A stretch of 26,664 nucleotides of DNA from Moraxellaceae bacterium UBA2477 (lineage in GTDB: Bacteria > Pseudomonadota > Gammaproteobacteria > Pseudomonadales > Moraxellaceae), in the NCBI GenBank assembly GCA_002342025.1, contig DDPD01000029.1:1-26664 (forward strand), read 5' to 3'. Shown here piece by piece: positions 7,718-15,727 of the stretch. Positions within the stretch are counted from its first letter, which is position 1. Each line of letters starts with the position of its first letter. Position numbers and translations under genes: made by a program. Under the pieces are notes generated by a model. It did not search any database, was not told the origin of the DNA, and was given only the letters and a program-made list of their open reading frames with translations.

Positions 7718-8075
7718 TGCATTTATATGCACGGTTATCCTGGGCGTGCTGAGCAATGTCGCGATCGCCAACGGGCCATCGTGGAATCGCTTAGCGCCTG
7801 AGCATCAAGAAGTCTTAAGTGATTTCCAATCGAATTGGGAAAACCTACCCAATGAGCGACGCGAAAAACTCTTGAAACGTGCGGAAAGCTGGCAACAGCT
7901 TTCGCCGGAATGTCGTGAGGCCCTGCAAAATCGCTGGCGGGAACTACGCGAGCTCCCGCCTGAAGTACGCAACACGCTCCGTGAGCGCTGGCAGAACATG
8001 ACACCTGAACAGCGTCGCGAGGCCATGCAAAGCAGCCCACACAAAGCACGCTGCCAACAAACTAACGAGCGCTAA
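7704..8075 (+). CDS. DUF3106-like exported protein with W-x2-L-x-P-E-x-R repeats
   Basis: A 123-residue protein with a signal peptide (about 1-22, ending VAIA) and then roughly four tandem helical repeats of about 20 residues. Repeat cores are WNRLAPEHQ, WENLPNERR, WQQLSPECR, LRELPPEVR and a final NMTPEQRREAM. The pattern matches DUF3106 as I remember it and recalls the LTxxQ repeats of the CpxP/Spy periplasmic chaperones. It probably acts in the periplasm. Its start overlaps the DUF3619-like gene by 14 nt, so all three genes are probably co-translated. Confidence 0.75.
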   Translation: MKTVNAFICTVILGVLSNVAIANGPSWNRLAPEHQEVLSDFQSNWENLPNERREKLLKRAESWQQLSPECREALQNRWRELRELPPEVRNTLRERWQNMTPEQRREAMQSSPHKARCQQTNER

Positions 8076-8083
8076 TGACTGAT

Positions 8084-8104
8084 TGCTGGCAAGGAATGCC
8101 AGCA
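8084..8104. terminator. hairpin between the convergent DUF3106 and ntrC genes
   Basis: TGCTGGCA (8084-8091) and TGCCAGCA (8097-8104) form a perfect 8-bp stem with a 5-nt loop, in the 34-nt gap between two convergent stop codons. Position suggests termination or 3'-end protection for both transcripts. There is no clean T-tract on either side. Confidence 0.5.
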
Positions 8105-8109
8105 CAGCC

Positions 8110-9546
8110 TCATTCTTCTTCGTCGTCACCCGCCACGGTTAAACCCAACTCTTTGATTTTCCGCGTCAGCGTATTACGCCCCCAGCCTAAAACCACGGCG
8201 GCATCGCGACGGCGCCCCCCGGTGTGCTGCAAGGCCTCAAGAATCAACACACGCTCAAATGCAGGACCCGCCGCATCCAACAAAGGCATGGTAGGAGAGT
8301 TCTGTAATGCCCGTTTTGCCCATTGCGCCAGCGATTGCTCCCAACCCGTAGAGACTAACTGCGGCTCTTGCTCGCCACCCGGCTGCAACTCCGGCGGCAG
8401 ATCTGAGATCAGCACTTCGCGACTCGAGGCCATCACGGTGAGCCATCGGCAGGTGTTTTCTAATTGACGGACATTGCCGGGCCAAGGCAGCTGCTGCAAA
8501 TAGCTGGATGCTTCAGGAGTCAGTGATTTCGGCTCAACTTGTAGCTCACGTGCAGCGCGCGTCATAAAGAATGCGGCCAGACGAGGGATATCTTCGCTGC
8601 GATCCCGCAAGCGCGGGATGTGCACCCGAATAACATTGAGTCGATGAAACAAGTCCTCACGGAACTTGCCCTCTGCCACCAACTTCTCCAGGTTTTGATG
8701 CGTTGCCGCAATGATTCGAACATCGACACGGACCGGCACATGCCCGCCCACGCGATAGAACTCATTGTCGGCCAGCACGCGCAGTAATCGGGTTTGGGTA
8801 TCGATGGGCATATCGCCAATCTCATCGAGAAAGAGCGAGCCGCCGTTGGCTTGCTCAAAGCGTCCGACGCGCTGAGTACTTGCGCCGGTGAACGCACCTT
8901 TCTCATGACCAAAGAGCTCAGACTCCATGAGCTCCTTGGGAATTGCCGCCATATTCAGCGCAATAAAGGGCTTACGCGCACGTGGCGAGTGCTGATGAAG
9001 CGCACCGGCAACCAGCTCTTTGCCGGTGCCCGATTCGCCATTAATCAAGACGGTGATATTGGAGTTGCTTAAACGGCCAATGGCACGAAAGACCTCCTGC
9101 ATCGCCGGAGACTCGCCAATAATACCGGTGCTGCGTGCCGTCTCGGTAAGGTCTGGCACCGCTTCGATCTGCTGCTCTTGATGGTGAGCAATTGCGCGCT
9201 TCACGAGGGCAACGGCCTCGTCCACATCAAAGGGCTTGGGCAGATACTCGAAAGCCCCACCTTGGTATGACGCTACCGCTGAGCTTAAGTCCGAGTGCGC
9301 AGTCATGATGATGACCGGCACATCAGGGAATCGATCGCGCACCTTGGCGAGAAAACTTAGTCCATCCATGCCCGGCATTCGGATATCCGTCACAATCACT
9401 GCCGGCTGCTCGTCATCGAGCTGGTCCAGTGCGCTGCCGGCATCTTCAAAACACGTTGCCTTTAAACCTGCCTGAGTCAGGGCGCGCTCTAGCACCCAGC
9501 GAATGGCGCGGTCATCATCGATAACCCATACCTGTTTCGTGATCAT
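8110..9546 (-). CDS. ntrC: nitrogen regulation response regulator NtrC (GlnG)
   Basis: Sigma-54 activator that, when phosphorylated by NtrB under nitrogen limitation, binds enhancers and opens promoters. The 478-residue protein has a receiver domain (1-120) with phospho-acceptor D54 in VTDIRMPG and the LPKPF lysine. The AAA+ domain (about 140-375) has Walker A GESGTGKE at 170-177 and the sigma-54-contacting GAFTGA at 217-222. The C-terminal Fis-type helix-turn-helix is at about 440-470 (GGRRRDAAVVLGWGRNTLTRK). The start overlaps the ntrB stop as ATGA. No glnA gene is adjacent. Likely target sites are seen at 10768-10784 and 24557-24571. Confidence 0.96.
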   Translation of the reverse strand: MITKQVWVIDDDRAIRWVLERALTQAGLKATCFEDAGSALDQLDDEQPAVIVTDIRMPGMDGLSFLAKVRDRFPDVPVIIMTAHSDLSSAVASYQGGAFEYLPKPFDVDEAVALVKRAIAHHQEQQIEAVPDLTETARSTGIIGESPAMQEVFRAIGRLSNSNITVLINGESGTGKELVAGALHQHSPRARKPFIALNMAAIPKELMESELFGHEKGAFTGASTQRVGRFEQANGGSLFLDEIGDMPIDTQTRLLRVLADNEFYRVGGHVPVRVDVRIIAATHQNLEKLVAEGKFREDLFHRLNVIRVHIPRLRDRSEDIPRLAAFFMTRAARELQVEPKSLTPEASSYLQQLPWPGNVRQLENTCRWLTVMASSREVLISDLPPELQPGGEQEPQLVSTGWEQSLAQWAKRALQNSPTMPLLDAAGPAFERVLILEALQHTGGRRRDAAVVLGWGRNTLTRKIKELGLTVAGDDEEE

Positions 9547-10619
9547 TTTTTGGCATCCAAAGGCAGAAAAATACTAAACGTTGTTTCACCGGGCCTCGAC
9601 TCGCATTCAATCAGGCCGTGATACTGATGGATGATGTCCTGTGCAATCGACAGGCCAAGTCCAGAGCCACCAGCGCGGCCACTCACCATCGGGTAAAACA
9701 TCGACTCCAAAAGGTCCGAAGGAATCCCCGGGCCGTTGTCTCGAATATCTACCCGAATTACCAAGCGATGGCGCGTAGCACCAATGGTGAATTGCCGCAC
9801 TGGGCGTGTCCGCAGGGTTAACATCGGCTCGCGATCACTGGGGTTCTCGAGCAAGGCTTGTAAGGCGTTGCCGCCGATGTTGAGCATGGCCTGAATGATT
9901 TGATCAGGGTCCGCCACGATATCGGGCAATGACGGGTCATAGTCTCGCGTCAGCTGAATGCGACCATCAGCCTCGGCCGTTAGCAAGCCCGCCACACGCT
10001 CTAAGCACTCATGCACATTCATGCTACGGATGGTGGGTAATCGCCGAGGACCTAACATGCGGTCCGCCAACGAACGCAGGCGGTCGGCCTCTTCAATGAT
10101 GATACGCGTATATTCTTTCAAATCCGCCGAAGGCAGCTCACGTTCCAGCAACTGGGCCGCGCCTCGAATACCACCCAGCGGGTTTTTAATTTCATGGGCA
10201 ACCCCGCGAACCAGCGTCCGCGTGGCGCGATGACTGGCCAGCATGGCCTCTTCACGAGCGATACGAAGCAATCGGTCGCGCGGCTGCACCTCAATTAACA
10301 GCTGCGTCTCTTCCTCCGGCGATTGCATCAGCGACACAGAGTAGTCCACCACGATATCTCGCAAACCAATGCGCAGAACAGCTTCACGTTTGGTAAAAGG
10401 ATGCCCACTGTGTAAGGTTTCTTTAAGGGCTTCGTCGGTGTTTTGATGCGTTTCGACCAATACATCCGACAAGGCCGACCCAATGGCGCGAGTATGACTC
10501 ACTGCCAGCAGACTCTCGGCTGACGGATTTAAATAGCGCAGGCGAAGCTGTGTGTCGCATAACAGCACCGCTGTACTGAGATTATCGAGCAAGCGTTTGG
10601 CGATTCGGGCTTGGTGCAT
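9543..10619 (-). CDS. ntrB: nitrogen regulation sensor kinase/phosphatase NtrB (GlnL)
   Basis: Cytosolic histidine kinase that phosphorylates NtrC and is controlled by PII proteins. With the ATG at 10619 the protein has 358 residues: a PAS domain (about 5-110), the H-box VRGVAHEIKNPLGG with H142, then an HATPase domain with the N box (NIGGNALQAL), DNGPGIP and GGSGLGLSIAQ. I prefer this start because Pseudomonas and E. coli NtrB begin about ten residues before the equivalent of LLDNLSTAVLL. An in-frame ATG at 10721 would add 34 residues with no family counterpart. No membrane segment is seen, as expected. Overlaps ntrC by 4 nt. Confidence 0.95.
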   Translation of the reverse strand: MHQARIAKRLLDNLSTAVLLCDTQLRLRYLNPSAESLLAVSHTRAIGSALSDVLVETHQNTDEALKETLHSGHPFTKREAVLRIGLRDIVVDYSVSLMQSPEEETQLLIEVQPRDRLLRIAREEAMLASHRATRTLVRGVAHEIKNPLGGIRGAAQLLERELPSADLKEYTRIIIEEADRLRSLADRMLGPRRLPTIRSMNVHECLERVAGLLTAEADGRIQLTRDYDPSLPDIVADPDQIIQAMLNIGGNALQALLENPSDREPMLTLRTRPVRQFTIGATRHRLVIRVDIRDNGPGIPSDLLESMFYPMVSGRAGGSGLGLSIAQDIIHQYHGLIECESRPGETTFSIFLPLDAKK

Positions 10620-10767
10620 GAAAGTCTCAGGAATAGACAACGTAATGGTGAGTGCCTGCAAAAATTGCACCCATTCAGCGCAAATCGCTGGAATTGATCT
10701 CTCAGCGGCATCACGCCCCATGCTGAGTCACACTTAGGCCGCATAGAAGCGCATGACCCGCCTGATC

Positions 10768-10784
10768 TGCACCAATATAGTGCA
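10768..10784. promoter_or_regulatory. NtrC-binding box upstream of ntrBC
   Basis: TGCACCAATATAGTGCA matches the classical NtrC consensus TGCACCA-N3-TGGTGCA at all but one of the 14 defined bases. It lies about 150 bp upstream of the preferred ntrB start, in the gap shared with rimO. On the ntrB strand its centre also reads TATATT, similar to a -10 element, so binding could block a vegetative promoter, as NtrC does at E. coli glnLp. The sequence match is seen; the repression role is inferred. Confidence 0.7.
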
Positions 10785-10878
10785 ACACATTTAGCGCGTG
10801 CGCCATGACAGCTCAATCCGTGCTGCTCAGCATTTGCGCTACAATACGCGCCAAAGTTACTACCTGCGGTATCACCCC

Positions 10879-12219
10879 ATGTCTGCTGCCAATCCCAAAG
10901 TCGGTTTCGTGAGCCTCGGCTGCCCCAAAGCGCTGGTTGACTCCGAACGCATCCTCACTCAGCTGCGTACCGAGGGCTATGAAATTTCACCTAGCTACGA
11001 TGGTGCCGATTTAGTCGTGGTTAACACCTGCGGTTTTATTGATTCTGCCGTACAGGAATCGCTGGATGCCATCGGCGAAGCGCTGGCAGAAAATGGCAAG
11101 GTGATTGTTACCGGCTGCCTCGGCAAGAAAGCGGATGTGATTCGCGATGTACATCCCAGTGTGCTTAGCGTTACCGGCCCGCACGCCTACGAAGAAGTGA
11201 TGAGCGCGGTGCATCTGCATTTGCCGCCCAAGGCCGACCACAACCCGTTCATTAATCTCGTGCCAGCACAGGGCATCAAACTCACGCCCAAGCACTACGC
11301 CTACCTGAAGATTTCCGAAGGCTGCAACCATCGTTGCACTTTCTGCATTATTCCGTCGCTGCGTGGCGATCTGGTCTCGCGCCCGATCGGTTCGGTGCTG
11401 ACAGAGGCCGAGAATCTGGTCAAGGCCGGCGTGCAGGAGATCCTCGTGGTCTCGCAAGACACCAGCGCCTACGGCGTCGACCTCAAGTACAAGCTCGATT
11501 TCTGGGGCGGCCAGCCGGTGAAAACCCGCATGCTGGAGCTGTGTGAAGCGCTGGGCACCATGGGTGTCTGGGTGCGCCTGCATTACGTTTACCCGTACCC
11601 GCATGTGGACAACGTGATTCCACTGATGGCAGAGGGCAAGATCCTGCCTTACTTAGACATTCCCTTCCAGCACGGCAGCCCGAGCGTGCTCAAGCGCATG
11701 AAGCGTCCGGCGCATGCCGAAAATACGCTGGAACGCATTCGCACCTGGCGCGAAATCTGCCCCGATCTCATTATCCGCTCCACGTTTATCGTCGGCTTCC
11801 CCGGAGAGACTGAGGCAGAATTCCAAGAGCTGATGGATTGGCTCAAGGAAGCACAGCTTGATCGCGTCGGCTGCTTCCCTTACTCGCCCGTTGAGGGCGC
11901 CGTGGCCAATGATGTCGCCGAGGCCGTGCCCGAGGACGTTAAGCTCGAGCGCCACGAGCGCTTTATGAAACTCGCCGCCGAGATTTCAGCGGAGCGCCTG
12001 CAGCGTCGCGTAGGCCGCGTCGAGACGGTGCTAGTGGATGAGATCGACGACGAAGAGGGCGTTGCTATCGCCCGCTCCTATGCGGACGCGCCTGAGATCG
12101 ACGGTAACGTCTTTATCGAAGGCACTGGCGCTGCTGACTTGAAGCCGGGCCAAAAGGTGCAAGTGCGCATCACTGAAGCGGATGACTACGATCTCTATGC
12201 TGAGATCGTCACTGCCTGA
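10879..12219 (+). CDS. rimO: ribosomal protein uS12 methylthiotransferase RimO
   Basis: Radical-SAM enzyme that methylthiolates the conserved aspartate of ribosomal protein S12. The 446-residue protein has an N-terminal UPF0004 domain with cluster cysteines C15 (SLGCPKALVDSE), C51 (NTCGF) and C80 (TGCLGKKAD). The radical-SAM motif CNHRCTFC gives C149, C153 and C156, and a C-terminal TRAM domain is at about 375-446. SLGCPK and IPSLRG are typical of RimO rather than MiaB. The ATG at 10879 matches the family start; an upstream ATG at 10798 would add 27 unrelated residues. A -10-like TACAAT lies at 10840-10845. Codon use in the middle of the gene looks more GC-rich than in its neighbours. Confidence 0.97.
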   Translation: MSAANPKVGFVSLGCPKALVDSERILTQLRTEGYEISPSYDGADLVVVNTCGFIDSAVQESLDAIGEALAENGKVIVTGCLGKKADVIRDVHPSVLSVTGPHAYEEVMSAVHLHLPPKADHNPFINLVPAQGIKLTPKHYAYLKISEGCNHRCTFCIIPSLRGDLVSRPIGSVLTEAENLVKAGVQEILVVSQDTSAYGVDLKYKLDFWGGQPVKTRMLELCEALGTMGVWVRLHYVYPYPHVDNVIPLMAEGKILPYLDIPFQHGSPSVLKRMKRPAHAENTLERIRTWREICPDLIIRSTFIVGFPGETEAEFQELMDWLKEAQLDRVGCFPYSPVEGAVANDVAEAVPEDVKLERHERFMKLAAEISAERLQRRVGRVETVLVDEIDDEEGVAIARSYADAPEIDGNVFIEGTGAADLKPGQKVQVRITEADDYDLYAEIVTA

Positions 12220-12297
12220 CCCGAGCCGCCTGAATTGAACCGCCTCGGGCTTAGCGGCCTGTAGGCGAGTCCGTCTAAATTCAGTAGCTTTCAGCGC

Positions 12298-13221
12298 TCA
12301 GAAATAGCCTTCACGCTTCTTTTTCTCCATAGAGCCGCTTTGGTCGCTGTCAATCAAGCGGCCTTGGCGCTCACTGGTGCGCGTCACCAGCATCTCAGCG
12401 ATGATGTCTGGCACGGTGGTCGCCGTACTCTCCACCGCACCCGTTGACGGGTAGCAACCCAGTGTCCGGAATCTCACTGAACGGGTGCTGATGCTGGCCC
12501 GCTCGTCGGCTGTCAGATGCTTGAGTATGCGTTCATCATCGATACAGATCAGCGTGCCATCTAAATCCACCACCGGACGGGGGGCCGCGAAGTAAAGCGG
12601 CACAATGTCGATTTTCTCCAGCCAGATGTACTGCCAAATATCCAGCTCGGTCCAATTCGATAAGGGGAAAACGCGAATGCTTTCCCCTTTATTAATGCGG
12701 CCGTTGTAGGTCTGCCATAGCTCAGGACGCTGATTCTTAGGGTCCCATTGATGCTGGCGATCGCGGAATGAAAACACGCGCTCCTTGGCCCGTGATTTCT
12801 CCTCATCGCGACGACCACCCCCAAAGCAGGCATCGAAACCATACTGGTCGAGGGCCTGCTTGAGCGCGACGGTTTTCATCTGGTCCGTATATTTCACAGA
12901 GCCAGAAGTGAAGGGATCAACACCCGCCGCCAACGCTTCCCGATTCACGTGTACGCGAATATCGAGATCGTATTGCTCAGCGATGCGATCTCGGAAGCTG
13001 GCCATTTCGTGGAACTCCCAGGTCGTATCCACATGGAGCAAAGGGAAGGGAACTCGCCCAGGCGCAAAGGCTTTGCGCGCCAAATGCAGCATCACGGTAG
13101 AGTCCTTGCCGATCGAATAGAACATGCACGGGCGCTCAAACTCAGCCACCACCTCACGCATAATATAGATCGCCTCAGCCTCCAGTTGCCGTAAGTGAGA
13201 CATGGTGTTGACCGGACTCAT
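12298..13221 (-). CDS. cysD: sulfate adenylyltransferase subunit 2
   Basis: PP-loop subunit of ATP sulfurylase, which makes adenosine 5'-phosphosulfate from sulfate and ATP in the cytosol; it normally needs the GTPase CysN. The 307-residue protein begins near the HLRQLEAEAIYIMREVVAEF signature and has the PP-loop SIGKDS at 36-41. It continues through FPLLHVDTTWEF, FGGGRRDEEKSRAKER and SNWTELDIWQYIW, and ends in the typical SGSMEKKKREGYF. It is full length. The ATG at 13221 overlaps the stop of the upstream permease as ATGA; an ATG at 13203 is an alternative. No cysN or cysC follows: the next gene is the convergent rimO. It appears to belong to the permease operon. Confidence 0.94.
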   Translation of the reverse strand: MSPVNTMSHLRQLEAEAIYIMREVVAEFERPCMFYSIGKDSTVMLHLARKAFAPGRVPFPLLHVDTTWEFHEMASFRDRIAEQYDLDIRVHVNREALAAGVDPFTSGSVKYTDQMKTVALKQALDQYGFDACFGGGRRDEEKSRAKERVFSFRDRQHQWDPKNQRPELWQTYNGRINKGESIRVFPLSNWTELDIWQYIWLEKIDIVPLYFAAPRPVVDLDGTLICIDDERILKHLTADERASISTRSVRFRTLGCYPSTGAVESTATTVPDIIAEMLVTRTSERQGRLIDSDQSGSMEKKKREGYF

Positions 13222-14183
13222 AACATCACCTGCTGGGCCAAGAAGGTGTACAGCGGAATTCCGAAGATCAAGTTCAGTGGGAAGGTCACCACTAAGCTCA
13301 TACCGAAATAAAGCGCTGGGCGAGCCTCTGGAATGGCATGGCGCAGAACCGCAGGCACCACGATATAAGAAGCACTGGCCGCGAGAACCATCAGCAGGAT
13401 GGTGTCGGGCAGGGAGATGGAAGCCAGCATACAAATCCCTAGCGCGAATAGTGCATGCAAGGGTGGTGCAATCAGTGCAAAGAGCACCAGCATAGGCGAG
13501 GCCGCACGTACATCTTTCACGTTGCGCGACACTTGCAGCCCCATGTCCAGCAGGAAGAAGGCCAGCATGCCTTTAAACAAATCGATCGAGAAGGGCTGCA
13601 TGACTTCGCGACCGGCATCGCCGGTAATCCAACCAATCGCCATGCCGCCCAACAGGAGCAATTGCGCGCCTTGCGTCAGCGACTCTCGTAAATGATGGAC
13701 CGCACCTGATTGCGCCACCGCGTTTCCAGCCACCGGCTGACGACGTAGTCGATTCGCCATACTCACGGCAAAAATAACGGCCGGAGACTCCATGATGACT
13801 AATGCCGCGGCCATATGTCCGCCGGGTTGCAAGCCTTGGCCGTCAAGGAACTGAATGGCGGTGACAAACGTGACGGCGCTGACTGATCCGTAGGCTGCCG
13901 CAATCGCGACGGCATCTAGCGACGCGACATGGCGGCGAAGAAACGCGTAAGCACCGATCGGAATCAGCCAGGCCAGGAGGAAAGCTACCCCCAAGCTTTT
14001 CGCCACATTGAAGTCCAGCCCGGTCTCGGCCAAGGCAAAACCGCCCTTCAAACCCAGCGCCATGAGTAAATACAGGGACAAAAAGTGTGAAATCGGTTTG
14101 GGAATTTCTAGGTTACTGCCCATCAAACCGGCAAGCACCCCGAACACAAAAAAAAGAATGGCTGGGTCCAGCAAGGTATTCAT
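13218..14183 (-). CDS. SbtA-family (sodium-dependent bicarbonate transporter superfamily) permease
   Basis: A 321-residue inner-membrane protein with about ten hydrophobic helices. The opening segment (GVLAGLMGSNLEIPKPISHFL, then LYLLMALGLKGG), the mid-protein AAAYGSVSAVTFVTA, and late SASYIVVPAVLRHAIPEA resemble the SBT/DUF897 family that includes cyanobacterial SbtA. In cyanobacteria SbtA imports bicarbonate with sodium. Here the stop overlaps cysD as ATGA, so sulfate is a reasonable alternative substrate; this is inference. No SbtB-like PII gene is adjacent. A TTG at 14186 has GGAG at a slightly better spacing than this ATG. Divergent from a CbbR-like LysR gene, its likely regulator. Confidence 0.85.
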   Translation of the reverse strand: MNTLLDPAILFFVFGVLAGLMGSNLEIPKPISHFLSLYLLMALGLKGGFALAETGLDFNVAKSLGVAFLLAWLIPIGAYAFLRRHVASLDAVAIAAAYGSVSAVTFVTAIQFLDGQGLQPGGHMAAALVIMESPAVIFAVSMANRLRRQPVAGNAVAQSGAVHHLRESLTQGAQLLLLGGMAIGWITGDAGREVMQPFSIDLFKGMLAFFLLDMGLQVSRNVKDVRAASPMLVLFALIAPPLHALFALGICMLASISLPDTILLMVLAASASYIVVPAVLRHAIPEARPALYFGMSLVVTFPLNLIFGIPLYTFLAQQVML

Positions 14184-14275
14184 CAAGGTTCATCTCCAGT
14201 GATGGCAGATATTGTCCTTGCTACCGATACTTCGTGTAAAATCGATATTTAAATGACTAACCATAAGAATTATCT
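14184..14275. promoter_or_regulatory. divergent control region of the permease-cysD unit and the LysR gene
   Basis: A 92-bp gap between divergent starts, AT-rich between 14230 and 14275. A loose promoter for the LysR gene may be TTGTCC (14213-14218) and TAAAAT (14237-14242) with an 18-nt spacer. The AT-rich stretch has several T-N11-A patterns of the kind LysR proteins bind, but none is clear enough to call as an operator. Confidence 0.4.
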
Positions 14276-15178
14276 ATGGATGTATCCCTGAAGCAACTGC
14301 GCCTTCTTGTCGCCTTGGCAGACAGCGGCAGCATCAGTGGTGCTGCGCGCTTACTTCATGTCACGCAGCCCACGGCATCCATGCAGCTAAAGGCGCTGTC
14401 GGAAGTGGTGGGATTGCCGCTACATGAGGTCATTGGAAAACGCGTGCACCTCACCGAAGCCGGTCAGGCACTGGTGGAAACTGCGCGAAACATGCAGCAG
14501 AGCTGGGAGGACTTTACGCAACAGGCAGATGCCTGGCGTGGACTGTCTCGAGGGCGACTCCGCGTGGCGGTGGTCAGTACGGCAAAATACTTTATGCCGA
14601 GATTAATCGGGCAGTTCTGCAGAACACATCCCGGCATAGACTTATCGTTGGAAATTTTGAACCGAGACGGCGTGGTTACACGTCTGCGTGAGAATCGCGA
14701 CGACCTCTACATCATGTCCCAGCCCCCGATGGACATTCCGCTGGAAGATTCTGTTTTCTTGCCCAACCCCATTGAGGTCATCGCACCCGCTGACCTGCCC
14801 AGTGACCAACTTCCCAACGATTTAGTCGCGCTTTTGCAGCATCAACTGATCTTGCGCGAACCTGGCTCTGGCACCCGCATGGCCGTGGATCGCTGCCTAG
14901 CAAACGCCGGCTTGATTCCGCGAATACGGTTGGAGCTCGGGAGCAATGAAGCGATTAAGGAGTCCGTCGCGGGTGGCTTGGGCCTCGGCATTGTGTCTCG
15001 CCATGCCATTTCGCCCCTGACTCCCTCAGACAATGTGGTGGTGCTGTCGCTGCCTGGCTTTCCCTTACCGGCGGCATGGCATCTTGTGCATCCCGCCAGC
15101 AAACGCTTATCACCCGTGGCACAGGCCTTCAAAGATCACTTACTGCTGGCCGCGCAGCAGCTCAGCGAAAATGGATAA
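14276..15178 (+). CDS. LysR-family transcriptional regulator, CbbR/CmpR-like
   Basis: A 300-residue regulator. Residues 3-60 form the winged helix-turn-helix (LKQLRLLVALADSGSISGAA, then HVTQPTASMQLKAL). The effector domain (about 90-295) starts LRVAVVSTAKYFMPRLIGQF and includes ILNRDGVVTRLRENRDDLYIM, which read like the carbon-fixation regulators CbbR and CmpR rather than CysB. It probably regulates the divergent permease-cysD unit. The mixture of a carbon-type regulator with a sulfur-assimilation gene is unusual. The 3' end overlaps the convergent cyaY by 17 nt. Confidence 0.88.
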   Translation: MDVSLKQLRLLVALADSGSISGAARLLHVTQPTASMQLKALSEVVGLPLHEVIGKRVHLTEAGQALVETARNMQQSWEDFTQQADAWRGLSRGRLRVAVVSTAKYFMPRLIGQFCRTHPGIDLSLEILNRDGVVTRLRENRDDLYIMSQPPMDIPLEDSVFLPNPIEVIAPADLPSDQLPNDLVALLQHQLILREPGSGTRMAVDRCLANAGLIPRIRLELGSNEAIKESVAGGLGLGIVSRHAISPLTPSDNVVVLSLPGFPLPAAWHLVHPASKRLSPVAQAFKDHLLLAAQQLSENG

Positions 15179-15476
15179 CGCCACCTTCTTGCTCACTGAT
15201 GACGCGAGTCAACAGATCCGCCAGCGTTTCTTGAGTGGTATTGCAAACCCACTGGCCGTCACGCCAGCCGCAGTGATAGCCTCCGGATCGTGCCGCCACC
15301 CAGATTTCTTGCGTGGGACGTTGACGATTAATGATGACTTTGCTGCCATTCAATAACGTGACGGTTAGCATGCCGGAGCCTGCTTCCAAGTCGATATCTT
15401 CATCGAAATTTTCGATGCGGGTTTCGATATCGAGCAGTGTTGCGTCCACAAGATCCAAGTACTCATTTTCGTTCAT
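15162..15476 (-). CDS. cyaY: frataxin-like iron-sulfur cluster regulator CyaY
   Basis: Small cytosolic iron-binding protein that modulates IscS-dependent iron-sulfur cluster assembly. The 104-residue protein has an acidic first helix (about 1-30), then LTVTLLNGSKVIINRQRPTQ-type strands, EIWVAARSGGYH and a final helix with TLADLLTR, in the order of E. coli CyaY. The ATG at 15476 matches the family start; a GTG at 15493-15497 would add seven residues. Divergent from lptM, as in E. coli where cyaY and yifL are adjacent. Confidence 0.95.
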   Translation of the reverse strand: MNENEYLDLVDATLLDIETRIENFDEDIDLEAGSGMLTVTLLNGSKVIINRQRPTQEIWVAARSGGYHCGWRDGQWVCNTTQETLADLLTRVISEQEGGVIHFR

Positions 15477-15542
15477 GTGAAGTGCAACTCCATTCACTTA
15501 GGTCGTAAGCTGGGCTATGCCCCTATTGCAGGATAGTTTGCC

Positions 15543-15683
15543 ATGAAGAAGCACTTTTCCCGAGTATTAATACTCTCCCGTGTTGTCATTGTTAGCTTGC
15601 TCGCAAGCACCGTGCTGCTTACTGCCTGCGGGCAATCGGGCAATCTTGTCCAGCCAAAAAAGACCTTTGACTCGCCCTCCTGA
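15543..15683 (+). CDS. lptM: LptM/YifL-type small lipoprotein
   Basis: A 46-residue protein with a lipoprotein signal peptide: basic start MKKHFSR, hydrophobic core and lipobox LTAC with C29 as the lipidated residue. The mature part begins CGQSGNL, close to the CGLKGPL start of E. coli LptM, and has only 18 residues. In E. coli LptM helps LptD mature. AGGA lies 9 nt upstream of the ATG. Position between cyaY and lysA-dapF matches the conserved order in gammaproteobacteria. It is too short for ordinary length filters. Confidence 0.85.
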   Translation: MKKHFSRVLILSRVVIVSLLASTVLLTACGQSGNLVQPKKTFDSPS

Positions 15684-15727
15684 TCAGTTCAAGGCATCAT
15701 ACGCACCTGCTTAACAGGATAGATTTC

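Noticed and set aside
7735..8049. Minus-strand frames of 79-104 residues over the DUF3106-like gene
   Set aside because: Antisense to a gene with signal peptide and clear protein repeats; composition is explained by those repeats.
11011..11604. Minus-strand frame of 197 residues inside rimO
   Set aside because: Fully antisense to the well-conserved radical-SAM coding region; no ribosome site and no recognisable domain.
12220..12249. CCCGAG / CTCGGG inverted repeat between rimO and cysD
   Set aside because: Six-base stem with an 18-nt loop and no T-tract; too weak to call a terminator.
13222..13434. N-terminal extension of cysD by 71 residues
   Set aside because: It lies in the permease reading region on the same strand in another frame; CysD family proteins start near the ATG at 13221.
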